A program made the translations under genes and the position numbers. From contig CAJNDS010002079.1 in assembly GCA_905221605.1 (NCBI GenBank), forward strand, positions 330,001 through 394,000: a DNA stretch of 64,000 nt, given 5' to 3'. This document shows positions 58,501 through 64,000 of this stretch, in pieces. A model generated the notes under the pieces. The model worked only from the letters and a program-made list of their open reading frames with translations. It was not told the origin of the DNA and searched no databases. The stretch comes from Symbiodinium natans (Eukaryota > Sar > Dinophyceae > Suessiales > Symbiodiniaceae). The number at the start of each line of letters is the position of its first letter. Within the stretch, counting starts at the first letter, position 1.

Positions 58501-61500
58501 ACGGGGACTGTGCCTCCACTGAGGTTCCAGTGCTTCTGCGAGCCGCTGAAGCTCTGCAATCCTCCTTTAGGGTTTAGGGGTGGCTTAGCTGTTTAGGGGT
58601 TTAGGGTTTAGGGTTTAGGGTTTGAAGGCGTCGCCAGCGCCCTATGCCCAGAAATCGGAAAGTCAAGGCGCTGCCAGTCGCTGCATGGCCGAAGGCGCTG
58701 CAGGGAATCTCTATCTGTGGTCTGGCTGTTCGCACTTCGAAAGCCTCCTAAACCCTTAACCCTTAACCCTAAACCCCAAACCCCAAACCCCAAAACCCAA
58801 ACTCCAAACCCCAAACCCCAAACCCTAAACCCTAAACCCCAAACCCTGAACCCTGAACCCTGAACCCTGAACCCTTCCACAACTCGGAATGCATTGAACC
58901 TTGAACTCAGCAGGTGAAGCTCTAAGCCCTCAACCCTCAGCGCCAAGCCCTAAGCCGCCCAAGCACCCGTTGGGGTTAAGGGTTCAGGGGCCCCAAGCAC
59001 AGCAAACCCAAAACCCCAAACCATAAACCCTAAACTCCTAGCCCTAAACCCTAAAACCTAAACCCTCAACTCTCAACCCTCTAACCCTCTAACCCTCTAA
59101 CCCTCTAACCCTCTAACCCTCTAACCCTCTAACCCTCTAACCCTCTAACCCTCTAACCCTCTAACCCTCTAACCCTCTAACCCTCTAGCCCTCTAGCCCT
59201 CTAGCCCTCTAGCCCTCTAACCCTCTAACCCTCTAGCCCTCTAGCCCTCTAGCCCTCTAGCCCTCTAGCCCTCTAGCCCTCTAACCCTCTAACCCTCTAA
59301 CCCTCCAACCCTCTAACCCTCTAACCCTCTAACCCTCTAACGGTGCAACCCTAAATCCCTAGCCCTAAACCCTAAACCCTAAACCCTAAACCCTAAACCC
59401 TAAACCCTGAACTCTCAACCCGAACCCCTCCTAACCCTCTAACCCTCTAAGCAAGCTCAGAAACCCTTCCTCGCCCCGGCCACGAGGCTCGGACCACGCG
59501 GAGACCACTCTTAGCCGCATGGCGCTGTTGCAGGTTTAGGGTTTAGGGTTTAGGGTTTAGGGTTTAGGGTTTAGGGTTTAGGGTTTAGGGTTTAGGGTTT
59601 AGGGTTTAGGGTTTAGGGTTTTCGGGCTTAATGTTGAGGGCCTGGTTAAGGGTTTTGGGGCTTTGGGTGTAGGGTTGAGTTTGGGGCTTTGGGGTTCAGG
59701 GTTCTAGGGTTAGGATATTGGTCTTAGGGGTTTAGGGTTTAGGGTGTAGGGTTGAGGGTTTTAGGGTTTCGGGTTGAGGTGTAGGGTTCTAGGCATAGCT
59801 TAGATTTTCGGGTTCAGAGAAAGGCTTAGCTGGTTTCGAGTTTAAGGGTTGGGGGGACCCACAATGGCAACTCTTCCCTTGAGCATCAGAGCTGTTATGT
59901 ACGGCAAGCTGGTTTGTATAGGATTCTCTGTATGGATTAAGGTACAGTCGACAAGTTCCCCAAGGCCCTGAGCCTCAAGTCCTAACCCTGAACCTTACCG
60001 CCCTAAACCTGAACCCTCAACCCCAATCCGTAAACCCTACACCCTCCACCGTGAACCTTAAGTCCCGAACCCTAGACGCAAGCGCGTTGCCGCAGTTCGA
60101 CTGCAGTTGCAGTTCGGTTTGACAGGTTTAAACTCTGAACCCTGAAACCTCCTGAGCCCTAATCCGCAATCCCTACGCCCTCAACCCTGAACCCTAAGTC
60201 CTGAGCCCTGAACCCGAAACCCGAACCCCGAAACTTAAGCCCTGAACCCTAAAGCCCCCTGAGCCCTAGTCCGTAAACCCTAAACCCGAGAGCCTAAACC
60301 CTAAACCCTGAACCCGCCTGAACCCTGAACTAGAGTGATGCTCTCTGGGGCTCTCTGGGTAGACCCAAAACCCCTTAATTAAGGAATATACCTTAAACCA
60401 TACAAACCCTAAACCCTAAACCCTAAACCCTAAACCCTAAACCCTAAACCGTAAACCCTACACCCTACACCCTACGCCCTACACCCTACACCCTACACCC
60501 TACAGCCTACACCCTAAAAACACCCTAAACCCTAAACCCTAAACCCTAAACCCTAAACCCTAAACCCTAAACCCTAAACCTTAAACCCTAAAACCTAAAC
60601 CCTAAACCCTAAAACCTAAACCCTAAACCCTAGACCTAAACCCCACACCTAAACCCTAAACCCTAAACCCGCCTCATCTGACTAGTGACCTCTCGTGTTT
60701 TCTGTGTTTCACTCTGGAGGACGACTTCCCGTCCCGCAAGCGATTCCAAAAAAAAAGACCCAAGCCCTAAACCCTAAACCCTAAAACCCTAAACCCTAAA
60801 CCCCAAACCCCAAACCCCAAACCCTCAACCTTAAACCTTAACCCTAAACCCTAAACCCTAAGCCCTAAGCCCTAAGCCCTAAGCCCTAAGCCCTAAGCCC
60901 CCTAAACCCTAAACCCTAAAACCCTAAACCCCAAACCCTCACGAAGGGTGTCTCGGGGTCTCCCCCAGGTGGCACCGCCCCCGCGGCAGCCTACGCTGCC
61001 GGTGCCGCCGCTCTGCTCCTGGCCGAGCCGCCCGGCGGCGGTTCGCTCTCTTTTTTTTGAGCAGCCGAAAGTTCCGGACCTCCCTTTAGGGTTTAGGGTT
61101 TATGGTTTAGGGTTAGGGTTTAGGTTTAGGGTTTAGGGTTTAGGGTTTAGGGTTTAGGGTTTAGGGTTTAGGGTTTAGGGTTTAGGGTTTAGGCTTTAGG
61201 CTTTAGGCTTTAGGGTTTAGGGTCTAGGGTTTAGGGTTTAGGGTTTAGGGCTTAGGGCCTACCGTACCGTAGAGTGCCCTATGGGCTCTCGCAAGCCTAA
61301 ACCCTAAACCCTAAACCGTCCCTGCTCGGGCAGAGGAGACTTGCTCTGCTGGTATACACGATGGCGATGATTCAGCTTATGAAGACTACGATTGGGATGT
61401 TCCCCCTCATACCAACAGTGCGTAGTAGGGATTGTACTAGGGGGGGGGTACTGTAATCCTTATTACGAACTGTAAGTATAAGGGGGAACATCCCAAGACT

Positions 61501-63645
61501 ATGGTCCCATTTGGTGAAGAGAAACGGCCTGGTCTATGCAGACGCCGCTGTTGCTCCGGCCAAGCGAGGAAACTTGAATCCCAGACGACTTCCACTTGCG
61601 GCTCGGTTTTTTGAAGACAGGTGGCATCAGGACAAGGGAAAGCATTCCTGCGCCTCTCTCTCCGATCTCTCCGCCCAGTTCTACACAGCCTGCAGTCTAA
61701 GCATAAAACATATTTGCGCCCAGAGACAGAAGCCTGGCGCGGGGACCTAGGCGTGGTATGCAGTTCCCTCATGACATGGAAGCTACTACCAAACCGCTAT
61801 GCCCTGACATATAGACACACCACTCCACAAGCCCCGAAGGACCTCACTAAATACATGCCACAAATTGGCCCGGAAGCTCCCCTAAACCCTAAACCCTAAA
61901 CCCTAAACCCTAAACCCTAAACCCTAAACCCTAAACCCTAAACCCTAAACCCTAAACCCTAAACCCGCAACCCTAAACCCTAAACCCTAAACCCTAAACC
62001 CTAAACCCTAAACCCTAAACCCTAAACCCTAAACCCTAAACCCTAAACCCTAAACCCTAAACCCTAAACCCTAAACCCTAAACCCTAAACCCTAAACCCT
62101 AAACCCTAAAACCCAAAACCCAAAACCCTAAACCCTAAACCCTAAACCCTAAACCCTAAACCCTAAACCCTAAACCCTAAACCCTAAACCCGAACCCTAA
62201 ACCCTAAACCCTAAAGCCTAAAGCCTAAACCCCAAACCAGAGCCCAAAACCCTGAGCCCTGAACCCCTGCTTTTCCTTCTAATGGTGGCTCTTTGCTGTT
62301 GGATTTCCGCCCGTGCTGTTTTCCACGAGACGTGGCCTGCATGGTTGGGGTTTAGCCCCAGAACCCCAGAGGTACAAAAAGGCGTAAGGTTTAGGGCGCA
62401 TCGGGCGTCCGAAAGGTTTAGGGTTTAAGGTTTAGCGTTTAGGGCTTAAGGACTTGAGGGGGTTTAGGGTTTAGGGCTTAAGGACTTGAGGGGGTTTAGG
62501 GTTTAGGGTTCAAGGGTGAAGGGGCCGGGTGTTGGTCTTCAGGCAGTTTGGGATTTCCGTAAACCAGCTCGCGCAAGAAGCGATGCAAGACAAGAAAGAA
62601 CACATGAAGCGGGGCTTGAATGGCCCAACAAGCTAGAGCAGGGCTGGAGCGCTCTATCTGAACCCTACAATTCCCGATGACAGCACAACAACAAAAACAC
62701 TAAACCCCAGTCCCCCAAACCCCAAACCCTAAACCCCAAACCCCAAACCCTAAACTCTAACTAAATCCAATACCCCAAACCCCAAACCCTAAACCCCAAA
62801 CCCTAAACCCCTGTGGGGGCTTTAGGTTCAGGGTCCTCTACCGCCTAGACCTTAAACCCCCAAACCTGAAACCCGACCCGGATTTAGGGTTTAGGGTTTG
62901 GGAGTTCAGGGTTTAGGGTTTAGAAAAGAAGAAGTTGAAGGTTTTAGACCCGAAGGGTTTATGAAGTGTAGCCCCCCTCCCCCCCCCAACCCCCCGTCCC
63001 TGCCTGTTCAAGGAAGCCGGACTTGTCTCCGCAGAAGGTCCCAGAGTTCAGGGTTGTCGGGTTGTCGGGTTGTCGGGTTTAGGGGTTTAGGGGTTTCGGG
63101 GTTTAGGGGTTTCGGGGTTTAGGGGTCAAGGGGTTTAGGGGTTTAGGGGTTTAGGGGTTTAGGGGTTCAGGGTCTAAGTTCTTGTCCCAAATTCTGTGAA
63201 TGACTCTCAGACTCCCAGCCTCGTCTTTTGGCCCTACAAAAGCCCTAAGGCCCCCATTAGAGGTACCTTAACCTATAAGGCTTCATAGTCCAAAAAAAAG
63301 CCCTAAACCCTAACCCCCACCCCCACCCCACATGGATTTCGTTGTTGGACCTTTAAGGCCGCCCCAGCATCAAGCCAGGGGCTCGGGTGTTTTTCTGGGC
63401 TTGAGCCCCAAACCCTCCCAAACCACACACTCCAGACCCAATCTTCAAAGCCCCAAACCCTAGACCCCAAACCCCAAACCCTAGACCCTAAACCCTAAAC
63501 CCCCAGACCCTAAACCCTAGACCCTAAACCCTAAACCCTAAACCCTAAACCCTAAACCCCAAACCCCTGCGTGGCAGGTGAAAGAGGCGCTAATCCGCCG
63601 AGCGACGGTGGGCCGCCTTGCCAACCTTCAGGGCACGCCCGACAG
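34458..63645 (+). CDS. Subtilisin/proteinase K-like peptidase S8 gene, 21 exons listed (runs off right edge)
   Basis: Exons join in one frame to a propeptide of I9 type (FALRANLSQVE, FLSRSRGIEFVEQ) and an S8 catalytic domain in the normal order: Asp block VHVYIVDSGIRTSHRDF, His block DTLGHGTRMAAPVGG, YGVAKHATLHAVKVLDD, NAEQPAVALLALA, AVSAGITVVVAAG, TALTVGATTRDDSRANFS, CVDILAPGAAIRSAG, the Ser-region SGTAPAAAYAAGAAALLLAE, and VKEALIRRATVGRL near the end. S8 enzymes are secreted or vacuolar serine endopeptidases made as propeptide precursors. Donors are mostly GC or GA, acceptors AG|G. Exons average about 45 nt; introns range from 58 bp to about 2.4 kb. The nucleophile Ser is Ala here (codon 60977-60979), and the residue after AAG, usually the oxyanion Asn, is Ser, so the product may be a non-catalytic relative. 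The 5' end, the linker exons (36-41 kb) and the C-terminus are not resolved. Confidence 0.85.
34800..34905. other. Unique segment open on both strands
   Basis: The + strand reads IVDLRIQKRKLQGTLNLLPV up to a GTAAGA site (about 34893). The minus strand reads GLGSKDRKEIQGALQLALLN. I cannot choose; it lies inside an S8-gene intron. Confidence 0.35.
35374..35415 (+). CDS. S8 gene: propeptide exon b (end of I9 domain)
   Basis: Reads AFLSRSRGIEFVEQ, the usual I9 ending (V-E-F-V-E-x-D). Acceptor AG at 35372-35373, GA donor at 35416. Confidence 0.75.
35434..35565. repeat. Interstitial telomeric block (TTTAGGG)n
   Basis: About 18 units directly downstream of the propeptide exon. Confidence 0.95.
35844..35876 (+). 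CDS. S8 gene: probable linker exon c
   Basis: Reads ELHQVADLDVQ after AG at 35842-35843, GA donor at 35877. In frame with exon b. Linker sequence is not conserved in S8 proteins, so support is only frame and sites. Confidence 0.5.
36006..36070 (+). CDS. S8 gene: possible Ser/Gly-rich linker exon
   Basis: Reads AFPVPHGPGQKSSGSSATRA. Acceptor AG at 36004-36005. The 3' end and the next join are not settled. A later candidate, 37549-37590 (DDPPSWGQPACN), resembles the DPPSWGL segment that precedes S8 catalytic domains. Confidence 0.4.
36246..36299 (+). CDS. Exon-like segment between S8 linker candidates
   Basis: After AG at 36244-36245 one frame reads ERTADFDYSQTRPDVFS. The phase relative to neighbours is unresolved. 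Confidence 0.35.
37140..37475. repeat. CCCCTAAA 8-mer tandem array
   Basis: About 40 units with occasional 7-mer and 9-mer units, in an S8-gene intron. Confidence 0.9.
37549..37590 (+). CDS. S8 gene: possible exon before the catalytic domain
   Basis: After AG at about 37547-37548 reads DDPPSWGQPACNRP. In S8 proteins a (D/N)xPPSWGL segment lies just before the catalytic domain. The join to either side was not proved. Confidence 0.4.
38571..38690 (+). CDS. GC-rich open segment, unassigned
   Basis: Frame reads RNRWQFGPHHDDAERARRFW and AEDGHQMTFRSGAVKMR to TAG at 38688-38690. A second piece, 38714-38800 (SGLPPPEKTQHLEEHRSRIE), follows. No telomeric repeats within. It looks like ordinary coding sequence but I recognise no family; it sits in the S8-gene interval. 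Confidence 0.4.
   Translation, partial: RNRWQFGPHHDDAERARRFWAEDGHQMTFRSGAVKMRTS
39330..39645. repeat. Mixed CCCTGAA/CCCCAAA/CCCTAAA array
   Basis: Telomere-derived 7-mers with three alternating variants and no clear higher order. Confidence 0.85.
40037..40197. repeat. CCCCAAA/CCCCCAA array
   Basis: 7-mer array that gives Pro-Lys-Pro or Gly-Phe-Gly open frames on the two strands, not genes. Confidence 0.9.
40450..40530 (+). CDS. Exon-like segment next to a MITE
   Basis: After AG at 40448-40449 reads DLKLVFRDQKIHVPHAPTHQ then AIVYYRPP, running to the left edge of the MITE at 40536. A matching piece after the element (about 40660-40708, HDTAQYVLETEQSTP) suggests the element lies in or beside an exon of another gene. 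Confidence 0.4.
40536..40645. mobile_element. MITE family 1 copy
   Basis: TTGGGTGTTCCCCCC at the left, GGGGGGAACACCGG at the right, with the family's GGGATGATAGTACCCC / ACTAAGGACTGTTAGTA core. Confidence 0.8.
40985..41075 (-). CDS. Minus-strand exon-like segment inside the S8-gene interval
   Basis: Minus strand reads WDNAAKQIFVNQEEPLGVSL, clearly protein-like. The + strand has stops. It may be an exon of an opposite-strand gene or a fragment. Confidence 0.4.
41408..41620. repeat. Local 35-40 bp duplication, one copy holding a MITE
   Basis: CCCCAACGCTTATTATCACA (41407) and CCCCAACGCTTATGATCACA (41585) begin two copies that both end TATGGTTAC. The first is interrupted by the element at 41432-41550. 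Confidence 0.75.
41432..41550. mobile_element. MITE family 4 copy (pogo/Tigger-like)
   Basis: TACAGTAAACTCC at the left and GGATTTTACTGTA at the right, with AAGTTGGAAC and GTTCCAACTTTT inner arms. TA duplicated at both ends. The empty version of the site is at about 41605. Confidence 0.8.
41736..41801 (+). CDS. S8 gene: Asp-block exon
   Basis: Reads TYRYRPKAGERVHVYIVDSG. The catalytic Asp codon is 41788-41790 (VDSG). Acceptor AG at 41734-41735, GA donor at 41802. The word GGGCTACCGASGACG occurs at 41624 and 41727, flanking the 100 bp upstream intron. CAGGACCTCGCA marks the downstream junction. Confidence 0.85.
42280..42303 (+). CDS. S8 gene: exon after Asp block
   Basis: Reads TSHRDFVG, as in the S8 THxDFGG segment. 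Acceptor AG at 42278-42279. The 3' limit (42303-42306) is ambiguous because of a G run. Confidence 0.75.
42437..42541. repeat. TA/TG microsatellite
   Basis: ATGTGTGTACACACATATATA type alternating tract about 100 bp long. Confidence 0.9.
42786..42831 (+). CDS. S8 gene: exon between Asp and His blocks
   Basis: Reads ARMDMLFANVASGEK. Acceptor AG at 42784-42785, GA donor at 42832. It joins the His exon in frame (SGEKDCAVDTLGHGT). Confidence 0.65.
44115..44180 (-). CDS. Minus-strand exon-like piece with GTAAGT
   Basis: Minus strand reads WDLKIFGLVVV then GTAAGT, a perfect GT donor context. Weak by itself. Confidence 0.25.
44837..44941. mobile_element. MITE family 1 copy
   Basis: TTGGGAAGTTCCCCC at the left, GGGGAACATGCCAA at the right. 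Flanks GTTGAGGG and GTGTAGGA are a weak 8 bp duplication (5 of 8). Confidence 0.8.
44975..45250 (+). CDS. Two exon-like pieces inside an S8 intron, unassigned
   Basis: 44979-45066 reads CAMDPLIESANLFMETAGQA and 45186-45246 reads RVEPVHSPREITNLEAAVRI. They lie between S8 exons that join without them, so they belong to something else, perhaps a retroelement fragment or a second gene. Confidence 0.35.
45258..45320. repeat. Interstitial telomeric block (TTTAGGG)n
   Basis: About eight units, immediately after the exon-like piece. Confidence 0.95.
46117..46178 (+). CDS. S8 gene: His-block exon
   Basis: Reads DCAVDTLGHGTRMAAPVGGF. Catalytic His codon 46141-46143 in GHGT. Acceptor AG at 46115-46116, GC donor at 46179. 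The intron upstream ends in CCCTAAA, the one downstream begins with TTTAGGG. Confidence 0.85.
46201..46370. repeat. Interstitial telomeric block (TTTAGGG)n
   Basis: About 24 units, starting 23 bp after the His exon. Confidence 0.95.
46706..46736 (+). CDS. S8 gene: exon YGVAKHATLH
   Basis: 31 nt. Joins the His exon as VGGFRYGVAKHATLH. Acceptor AG at 46704-46705, GC donor at 46737. GCTG begins both this intron and the next exon. Confidence 0.85.
47443..47539. mobile_element. MITE family 1 copy, left end worn
   Basis: TGTTCCCCCTTATATTCGCAG at the left without the TTGGGA tip; GGGGCCACATCCCAA at the right. Confidence 0.75.
47642..47659 (+). CDS. S8 gene: 18 nt micro-exon AVKVLD
   Basis: Encodes AVKVLD, the most conserved core strand of S8 enzymes. 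Acceptor AG at 47640-47641, GA donor at 47660. GACC starts both the intron and the next exon. Confidence 0.8.
48845..49048. repeat. G-run plus interstitial telomeric block (CCCTAAA)n
   Basis: A run of 11 G at 48865 and then about 20 CCCTAAA units from 48904, in the S8-gene intron. Confidence 0.85.
49336..49382 (+). CDS. S8 gene: exon DRGKTTTWRLLAAFDW
   Basis: Continues VLD as VLDDRGKTTTWRLLAAFDW, matching the S8 V-L-D-D-x-G-x-G-x(n)-A-L-D-W pattern. Acceptor AG at 49334-49335, GC donor at 49383. Confidence 0.85.
50018..50192. repeat. GGGAGTTGA 9-mer tandem array
   Basis: About 19 units (the last few GGGAGTTGT), directly continuing a TTTAGGG block. Encodes a (RELRELREL) frame that is a by-product. 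Confidence 0.95.
50372..50506. mobile_element. MITE family 3 copy
   Basis: GGGTTTCCCTGCTTACCCCC at the left, GGGGGTAGTAGGGGAACC at the right. Shorter than 15630-15846. Confidence 0.75.
50583..50603 (+). CDS. S8 gene: 21 nt micro-exon
   Basis: Gives LLRNAEQ across its junctions (DWLLRNAEQPAVALLALA). Acceptor AG at 50581-50582, donor GT at 50604. Confidence 0.75.
51024..51330. other. Unique segment, open mostly on the minus strand
   Basis: 300 bp without telomeric repeats in an S8-gene intron. Minus-strand frames of 98 and 158 codons overlap but change character; no convincing gene. Confidence 0.3.
51572..51638 (+). CDS. S8 gene: exon PAVALLALARQG
   Basis: Reads PAVALLALARQGQLSAMSVA then AE. 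Acceptor AG at 51570-51571, GC donor at 51639. The word GAGGCKGT spans both sides of the next junction. Confidence 0.8.
52916..52969 (+). CDS. S8 gene: exon AVSAGITVVVAAG
   Basis: Reads AVSAGITVVVAAGSHPGN. Acceptor AG at 52914-52915. The residue after AAG is Ser (52955-52957) where active S8 enzymes have the oxyanion Asn. The 3' limit is ambiguous: GT at 52953, or GC at 52970. Confidence 0.75.
52993..53150. repeat. CCCCAAA 7-mer tandem array
   Basis: More than 20 units of CCCCAAA, a variant of CCCTAAA with T to C, just after an S8 exon. Three overlapping Pro-rich or Gly-rich frames are artefacts. Confidence 0.95.
53260..53289 (+). CDS. S8 gene: exon before TVGAT block
   Basis: Acceptor AG at 53258-53259. 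In the frame that fits, reads GLSMLGCHLP, leading to TALTVGATT. ACGGC occurs at this end (53290) and at the next exon start (55661). Confidence 0.5.
53813..53936. mobile_element. MITE family 7 (inverted repeat element)
   Basis: CTAGGTAGGATAAGGGGGAG at the left against the reverse complement of GTCCCCCTAATCCTATCCCC at the right, with CTAG at both edges. Confidence 0.6.
54420..54760. other. GC-rich unique segment open on several frames
   Basis: 340 bp without telomeric repeats in an S8-gene intron. Both strands have frames of about 90-100 codons. High GC makes long open frames likely by chance; no motif recognised. Confidence 0.3.
55661..55689 (+). CDS. S8 gene: exon TALTVGATTR
   Basis: Matches the S8 A-(I/L)-T-V-G-A-T strand. 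Acceptor AG at 55659-55660, GC donor at 55690. Joins next as TTRDDSRANFS. Confidence 0.85.
55890..55975. mobile_element. MITE family 5, degenerate copy
   Basis: GGGTTTCCGAAACTAGGGAG and ACCTTATTGGGGTCC match 25715-25823; the right end has decayed. Confidence 0.55.
56770..56890. repeat. Interstitial telomeric block (CCCTAAA)n
   Basis: About 17 units ending 13 bp before the next S8 exon. Confidence 0.95.
56904..56941 (+). CDS. S8 gene: exon DDSRANFSQVGP
   Basis: The S8 D-x-R-A-x-F-S-N-x-G segment. Acceptor AG at 56902-56903, donor GTAAGG at 56942. Confidence 0.85.
57085..57228. repeat. GGGTTAGGGA 10-mer tandem array
   Basis: About 14 units, some GGGTGAGGGA, next to TTTAGGG units. Confidence 0.95.
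57503..57550 (+). CDS. S8 gene: exon CVDILAPGAAIRSAG
   Basis: The S8 C-V-D-(I/L)-x-A-P-G segment. Acceptor AG at 57501-57502, GC donor at 57551. Confidence 0.85.
59065..59340. repeat. CCCTCTAAC/CCCTCTAGC 9-mer tandem array
   Basis: About 30 units in which the A/G variants form runs. Confidence 0.95.
59487..59513 (+). CDS. S8 gene: exon SDHAETTLS
   Basis: 27 nt. Joins as GIGSDHAETTLSGT, the segment before the nucleophile. Acceptor AG at 59485-59486, GC donor at 59514. Confidence 0.8.
59535..59622. repeat. Interstitial telomeric block (TTTAGGG)n
   Basis: About 12 perfect units, beginning 21 bp after the S8 exon. Confidence 0.95.
60969..61026 (+). CDS. S8 gene: nucleophile-region exon with Ser to Ala change
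   Basis: Reads SGTAPAAAYAAGAAALLLAE across the junctions. Active enzymes have S-G-T-S-M-A-x-P-H-V-A-G; here the catalytic Ser is Ala (60977-60979) and the His of PHVAG is absent. Acceptor AG at 60967-60968, GC donor at 61027. Confidence 0.85.
61085..61257. repeat. Interstitial telomeric block (TTTAGGG)n with TTTAGGC variants
   Basis: About 24 units. Confidence 0.95.
61392..61496. mobile_element. MITE family 1 copy with 8 bp target duplication
   Basis: TTGGGATGTTCCCCC...GGGGGAACATCCCAA, the best-kept copy. Flanks are GACTACGA and GACTATGG (6 of 8). It sits in unique sequence of an S8-gene intron. Confidence 0.85.
61497..61880. other. 380 bp of unique sequence open on several frames
   Basis: The + strand includes NGLVYADAAVAPAKRGNLNP and YALTYRHTTPQAPKDLTKYM. 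The minus strand has a 111-codon frame with several Cys. No motif settles the strand. Confidence 0.3.
61880..62212. repeat. Long interstitial telomeric block (CCCTAAA)n
   Basis: About 47 units, one of the longest nearly perfect runs. Confidence 0.95.
62543..62636 (+). CDS. Exon-like segment inside an S8 intron, unassigned
   Basis: After AG at 62541-62542 reads QFGISVNQLAQEAMQDKKEH then MKRGLNGPTS and TAG at 62634-62636. The S8 exons on either side join without it. Confidence 0.4.
63013..63037 (+). CDS. S8 gene: 25 nt micro-exon
   Basis: Gives LLLAEKPDLSPQK across the junction, the usual helix after the nucleophile. Acceptor AG at 63011-63012, donor GT at 63038. Confidence 0.8.
63578..63645 (+). 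CDS. S8 gene: exon VKEALIRRATVGRLANLQG
   Basis: Matches the S8 C-terminal segment V-K-x-x-L-x-x-x-A-T ... G-T-P-(N/D)-R. Acceptor AG at 63576-63577, GC donor at 63646. The remaining end of the protein lies beyond the window. Confidence 0.8.
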
Positions 63646-63687
63646 GCCCCCCCCGCCCTGTCGAGATTGTGTGCGACGGTTAGTTAG

Positions 63688-63858
63688 TAGCTAGCTATCT
63701 TTTTATCTATCTATCCATCTATCTATCTATCTATCTATCGATGTATCCATATATATATATATATAGGTTACATATGAAAATAACGAAAATAGGATAGTAT
63801 AGAACAGCAGAAAATAGTGTATATATATATATATATAGAGTATATATATATATATATA
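63688..63858. repeat. CTAT / TA composite microsatellite
   Basis: (CTAT)n then (TA)n tracts with a 60 bp unique break. Confidence 0.9.
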
Positions 63859-64000
63859 TGTATATACATATATTCGTTCACATCTGACCAGTGTGAAGAT
63901 TCCATGAACCTTGAGCTGCTGTTGTCATCCATGTTGCGGTTGCCATGATGGTTTGGGGTTTAGGGTTTAAGGTTTGGGGCTGAGGATTTTCTCCAAAGCT

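Noticed and set aside
61320-61391. S8 exon after the nucleophile region (frame ETCSAGIHDGDDSAYED)
   Set aside because: It can be joined by a GA donor, but the join to 63013 gives the expected S8 sequence AEKPDLSPQKVKEAL, so this piece was dropped.

Overview
This window looks like nuclear DNA of a dinoflagellate (alveolate, Suessiales/Symbiodiniaceae-like). This rests on splice sites and repeats, not on a database match. (1) Plant/alveolate-type telomeric repeats, CCCTAAA on one strand and TTTAGGG on the other, occur in well over a hundred separate interstitial blocks across all 64 kb, so this is not a chromosome end. (2) Coding sequence is cut into very short exons (13-180 nt, mostly 25-80). 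They join in frame only with donors GC, GA or GT and an acceptor AG followed by G, the unusual splice set known from dinoflagellate genomes. No rRNA, tRNA, CRISPR or bacterial-type operon was seen.

Layout. 0.2-2.2 kb: a duplicated unique segment flanks gene A (+), a seven-exon charged, coiled-coil-like protein whose introns are short and telomere-free. 2.3-2.7 kb: a GCGGCC/GAATTC tandem array. 4.2-8.2 kb: gene B (+), nine or more small exons in telomere-repeat introns, product not recognised. 10.5-12.3 kb: further + exons, one split by a miniature transposon. 15.2-17.2 kb: gene C (+), nine exons, product not recognised, with one intron that is almost entirely a MITE. 19-33 kb: isolated exon-like pieces on both strands, including two minus-strand gene starts or fragments (23.5-23.8 and 28.1-28.7 kb), microsatellites and MITEs. 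34.4-63.6 kb: one + strand gene for a subtilisin/proteinase K-like peptidase S8 with an I9-type propeptide. I place 21 exons, most joining in frame with splice-site dinucleotides, over about 29 kb; it runs off the right edge. Coding-like pieces that do not belong to it lie in its introns.

Most introns carry telomeric blocks, very often TTTAGGG just after the donor side and CCCTAAA just before the acceptor side, so that the intron ends are inverted repeats. Several junctions are marked by short direct repeats (4-19 bp). At least seven families of short inverted-repeat elements (MITE-like) are scattered among the blocks. One pair of duplicated sites shows the same locus with and without a telomeric block. 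Together this suggests introns that arose or grew by insertion of telomeric repeats and MITEs. Stretches of more than 300 bp not listed below consist of telomere-type repeats, degenerate TTTAGGG/TTTTAGGG/CCCCAAA derivatives and short unique spacers in which I see nothing definite.
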